Part shown: positions 62,730 to 64,000 of the stretch, piece by piece
Numbering within the stretch: position 1 is the stretch's first letter
How the letters are laid out: every line of letters begins with the position of its first letter
Assembly (NCBI RefSeq): GCF_020382885.2
Contig: NC_058498.1
Span: forward strand, 22,721,001 to 22,785,000
Origin: Scatophagus argus
Taxonomy: Eukaryota > Chordata > Actinopteri > Scatophagidae
Reading direction: 5' to 3'
Length of the DNA stretch: 64,000 nt
Notes under the pieces: model-generated
Seen by the model: only the letters and a program-made list of their open reading frames with translations
The model's database searches: none
What the model was told of the DNA's origin: nothing
Translations under genes and position numbers: made by a program

Positions 62730-64000
62730 TACAGTGGCTTGTGAAACTATTTGGCCCCCTTGAACTTTGTGACCTTTTGACACATTTCAGGCTTCAAACA
62801 TAAAGATATAAAATTGTAATTTTTTGTGAAGAAACAACAACAAGTGGGACACAATCATGAAGTGGAACAAAATTTATTGGATATTTTTAACTTTTTTAAC
62901 AAATAAAAAATGAAAAATTGGGTGTGCAAAATCATTCAGCCCCATTGAGTTAATACTTTGTAGCGCCACCTTTTGCTGCGATTACAGCTGCAAGTCGCTT
63001 GGGGTATGTCTCTATCAGTTTTGCACATCGAGAAACTGATATTTGTGCCCATTCCTCCTTGCAAAACAGCTCGAGCTCAGTGAGGTTGGATGGAGAGCGT
63101 TTGTGAACAGCAGTTTTCAGTTCTTTCCACAGATTCTCAATTGGATTGAGGTCTGGACTTTGACTTGGCCATTCTAACACCTTGATATGTTTTTTGGTGA
63201 ACCATTCCATTGTAGCTTTTGCTTTATGTTTTGGATCATTGTCTTGTTGGAAGACAAATCTCCGTCCCAGTCTCAGGTCTTTTGCGGACTCCATCAGGTT
63301 TTCTTCCAGAATGGTCCTGTATTTGGCTCCATCCATCTTCCCATCAATTTTAACCATCTTCCCTGTCCCTGCTGAAGAAAAGCAGGCCCAAACCATGATG
63401 CTGCCACCACCATGTTTGACAGTGGGGATGGTGTGTTGAGGGTGATGAGCTGTGCTGCTTTTACGCCAAACATAACTTCTTGCATTGTTGCCAAAAAGTT
63501 CGATTTTGGTCTCATCTGACCAGAGCACCTTCTTCCACATGTTTGGTGTGTCTCCCAGGTGGCTTGTGGCAAACTTTAAACGACACTTTTTATGGATATC
63601 TTTAAGAAATGGCTTCCTTCTTGCCACTCTTCCATAAAGGCCAGATTTGTGCAGTATACGACTGATTGTTGTCCTATGGACAGATTCTCCCACCTCAGCT
63701 GTAGACCTCTGCAGTTCATCCAGAGTGATCATGGGCCTCTTGGCTGCATCTCTGATCAGTCTTCTCCTTGTATGAGCTGAAAGTTTAGGGGGACGGCCAG
63801 ATCTTGGTAGATTTGCAGTGGTCTGATACTCCTTCCATTTCAATATTATTGCTTGCACAGTGCTCCTTGGGATGTTTAAAGCTTGGGAAATCTTTTTGTA
63901 TCCAAATCCAGCTTTAAACTTCTCCACAACAGTATCTCGGACCTGCCTGGTGTGTTCCTTGTTCTTCATGATGCTCTCTGCGCTTTAAACAGACCTCTGA
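62730..64000 (-). mobile_element. Tc1/mariner transposon with IR/DR-type end, right end outside the window
   Basis: The element begins after the TA at 62730-62731 with CAGTGGCTTGTGAAACTATT and GGCCCCCTTGAAC. About 190 bases in, just before the transposase stop, a related inner copy 'gtgtgcaaaatcattcagcc' with CCCATTGAG appears. This doubled arrangement is the IR/DR organisation of many fish Tc1 elements. The transposase is on the minus strand, so the missing end lies beyond base 64000. Confidence 0.9.
62950..63969 (-). CDS. Tc1-like transposase, intact DD34E
   Basis: This is a single uninterrupted 339-aa frame, about the length of Sleeping Beauty transposase (340 aa). The N-terminal paired-like HTH region (about 10-50, with KISQALNIPRSTVQAIILKW) is followed by a GRPP hook-like motif (58-61) and a second HTH (about 65-110). 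The catalytic triad is complete: D152 in WSDETKIELFG, D243 in QQDNDPKH and E278 in SPDLNPIENLW, with 34 residues between the last two. The Gly-rich KHGGGS box lies at 185-190 and the C-terminus is GGATKY. The enzyme cuts and pastes the element at TA sites. No stop, frameshift or missing active-site residue is seen, so catalytic competence is possible. The start ATG at 63969 begins MKNKEHTRQVRD, a natural N-terminus for the family. Confidence 0.95.
   Translation of the reverse strand: MKNKEHTRQVRDTVVEKFKAGFGYKKISQALNIPRSTVQAIILKWKEYQTTANLPRSGRPPKLSAHTRRRLIRDAAKRPMITLDELQRSTAEVGESVHRTTISRILHKSGLYGRVARRKPFLKDIHKKCRLKFATSHLGDTPNMWKKVLWSDETKIELFGNNARSYVWRKSSTAHHPQHTIPTVKHGGGSIMVWACFSSAGTGKMVKIDGKMDGAKYRTILEENLMESAKDLRLGRRFVFQQDNDPKHKAKATMEWFTKKHIKVLEWPSQSPDLNPIENLWKELKTAVHKRSPSNLTELELFCKEEWAQISVSRCAKLIETYPKRLAAVIAAKGGATKY

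Overview
This is a eukaryotic window, almost certainly from a ray-finned (teleost) fish. The genes are split by GT-AG introns of about 80 bp to 1.3 kb. The proteins are vertebrate-like. The repeats are those typical of fish genomes: Tc1-like transposons, L2 and Rex1-like LINE remnants, a tRNA-derived SINE, foldback elements and microsatellites. There are no bacterial-style operons, CRISPR arrays or recognisable rRNA or tRNA genes.

Layout. (1) 1-11.4 kb is gene-poor, with an L2 3' tail near 5.5 kb and a Rex1-like LINE end at 9.3-9.9 kb. (2) 11.47-12.23 kb holds three exons ending a coiled-coil protein; ccdc18 is a candidate because it neighbours DR1 in mammals. (3) 12.2-20.4 kb is repeat-rich: foldback elements, a SINE, microsatellites and a large decayed L2 copy. 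(4) 20.4-36.3 kb is a compact block of four plus-strand genes: a six-domain gelsolin/scinderin-like actin regulator (16 coding exons, 724 aa), an rdh8-type retinol dehydrogenase (6 exons, 317 aa), dr1/NC2beta (3 exons, 176 aa) and a wntless-like Wnt cargo receptor (12 exons, 515 aa). Gaps between these coding regions are 0.7-1.4 kb. (5) 36.3-62.7 kb has no coding exon I can defend. It holds several non-autonomous DNA elements with readable boundaries and a truncated Tc1 end. (6) 62.73-64.0 kb holds a Tc1-like transposon with an intact 339-aa DD34E transposase on the minus strand, cut by the window edge.

The four genes do not form a pathway. Rdh8 reduces all-trans-retinal in photoreceptors, and scinderin-like gelsolins are abundant in fish cornea, so two neighbours may share eye expression; this is inference. 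Dr1 represses TBP-dependent transcription and Wls carries Wnt proteins to the surface.

Exon boundaries were derived by hand from splice signals, reading-frame continuity and family similarity. All four genes close in frame from start to stop. The strongest points for a second look are a wntless-like protein with a short, divergent tail, two stop-free introns of length 3n (in dr1 and in the gelsolin gene), an intact transposase nested in an older repeat, and elements with clean target-site duplications or inverted repeats. I found no clear evidence of a wholly new biological system.
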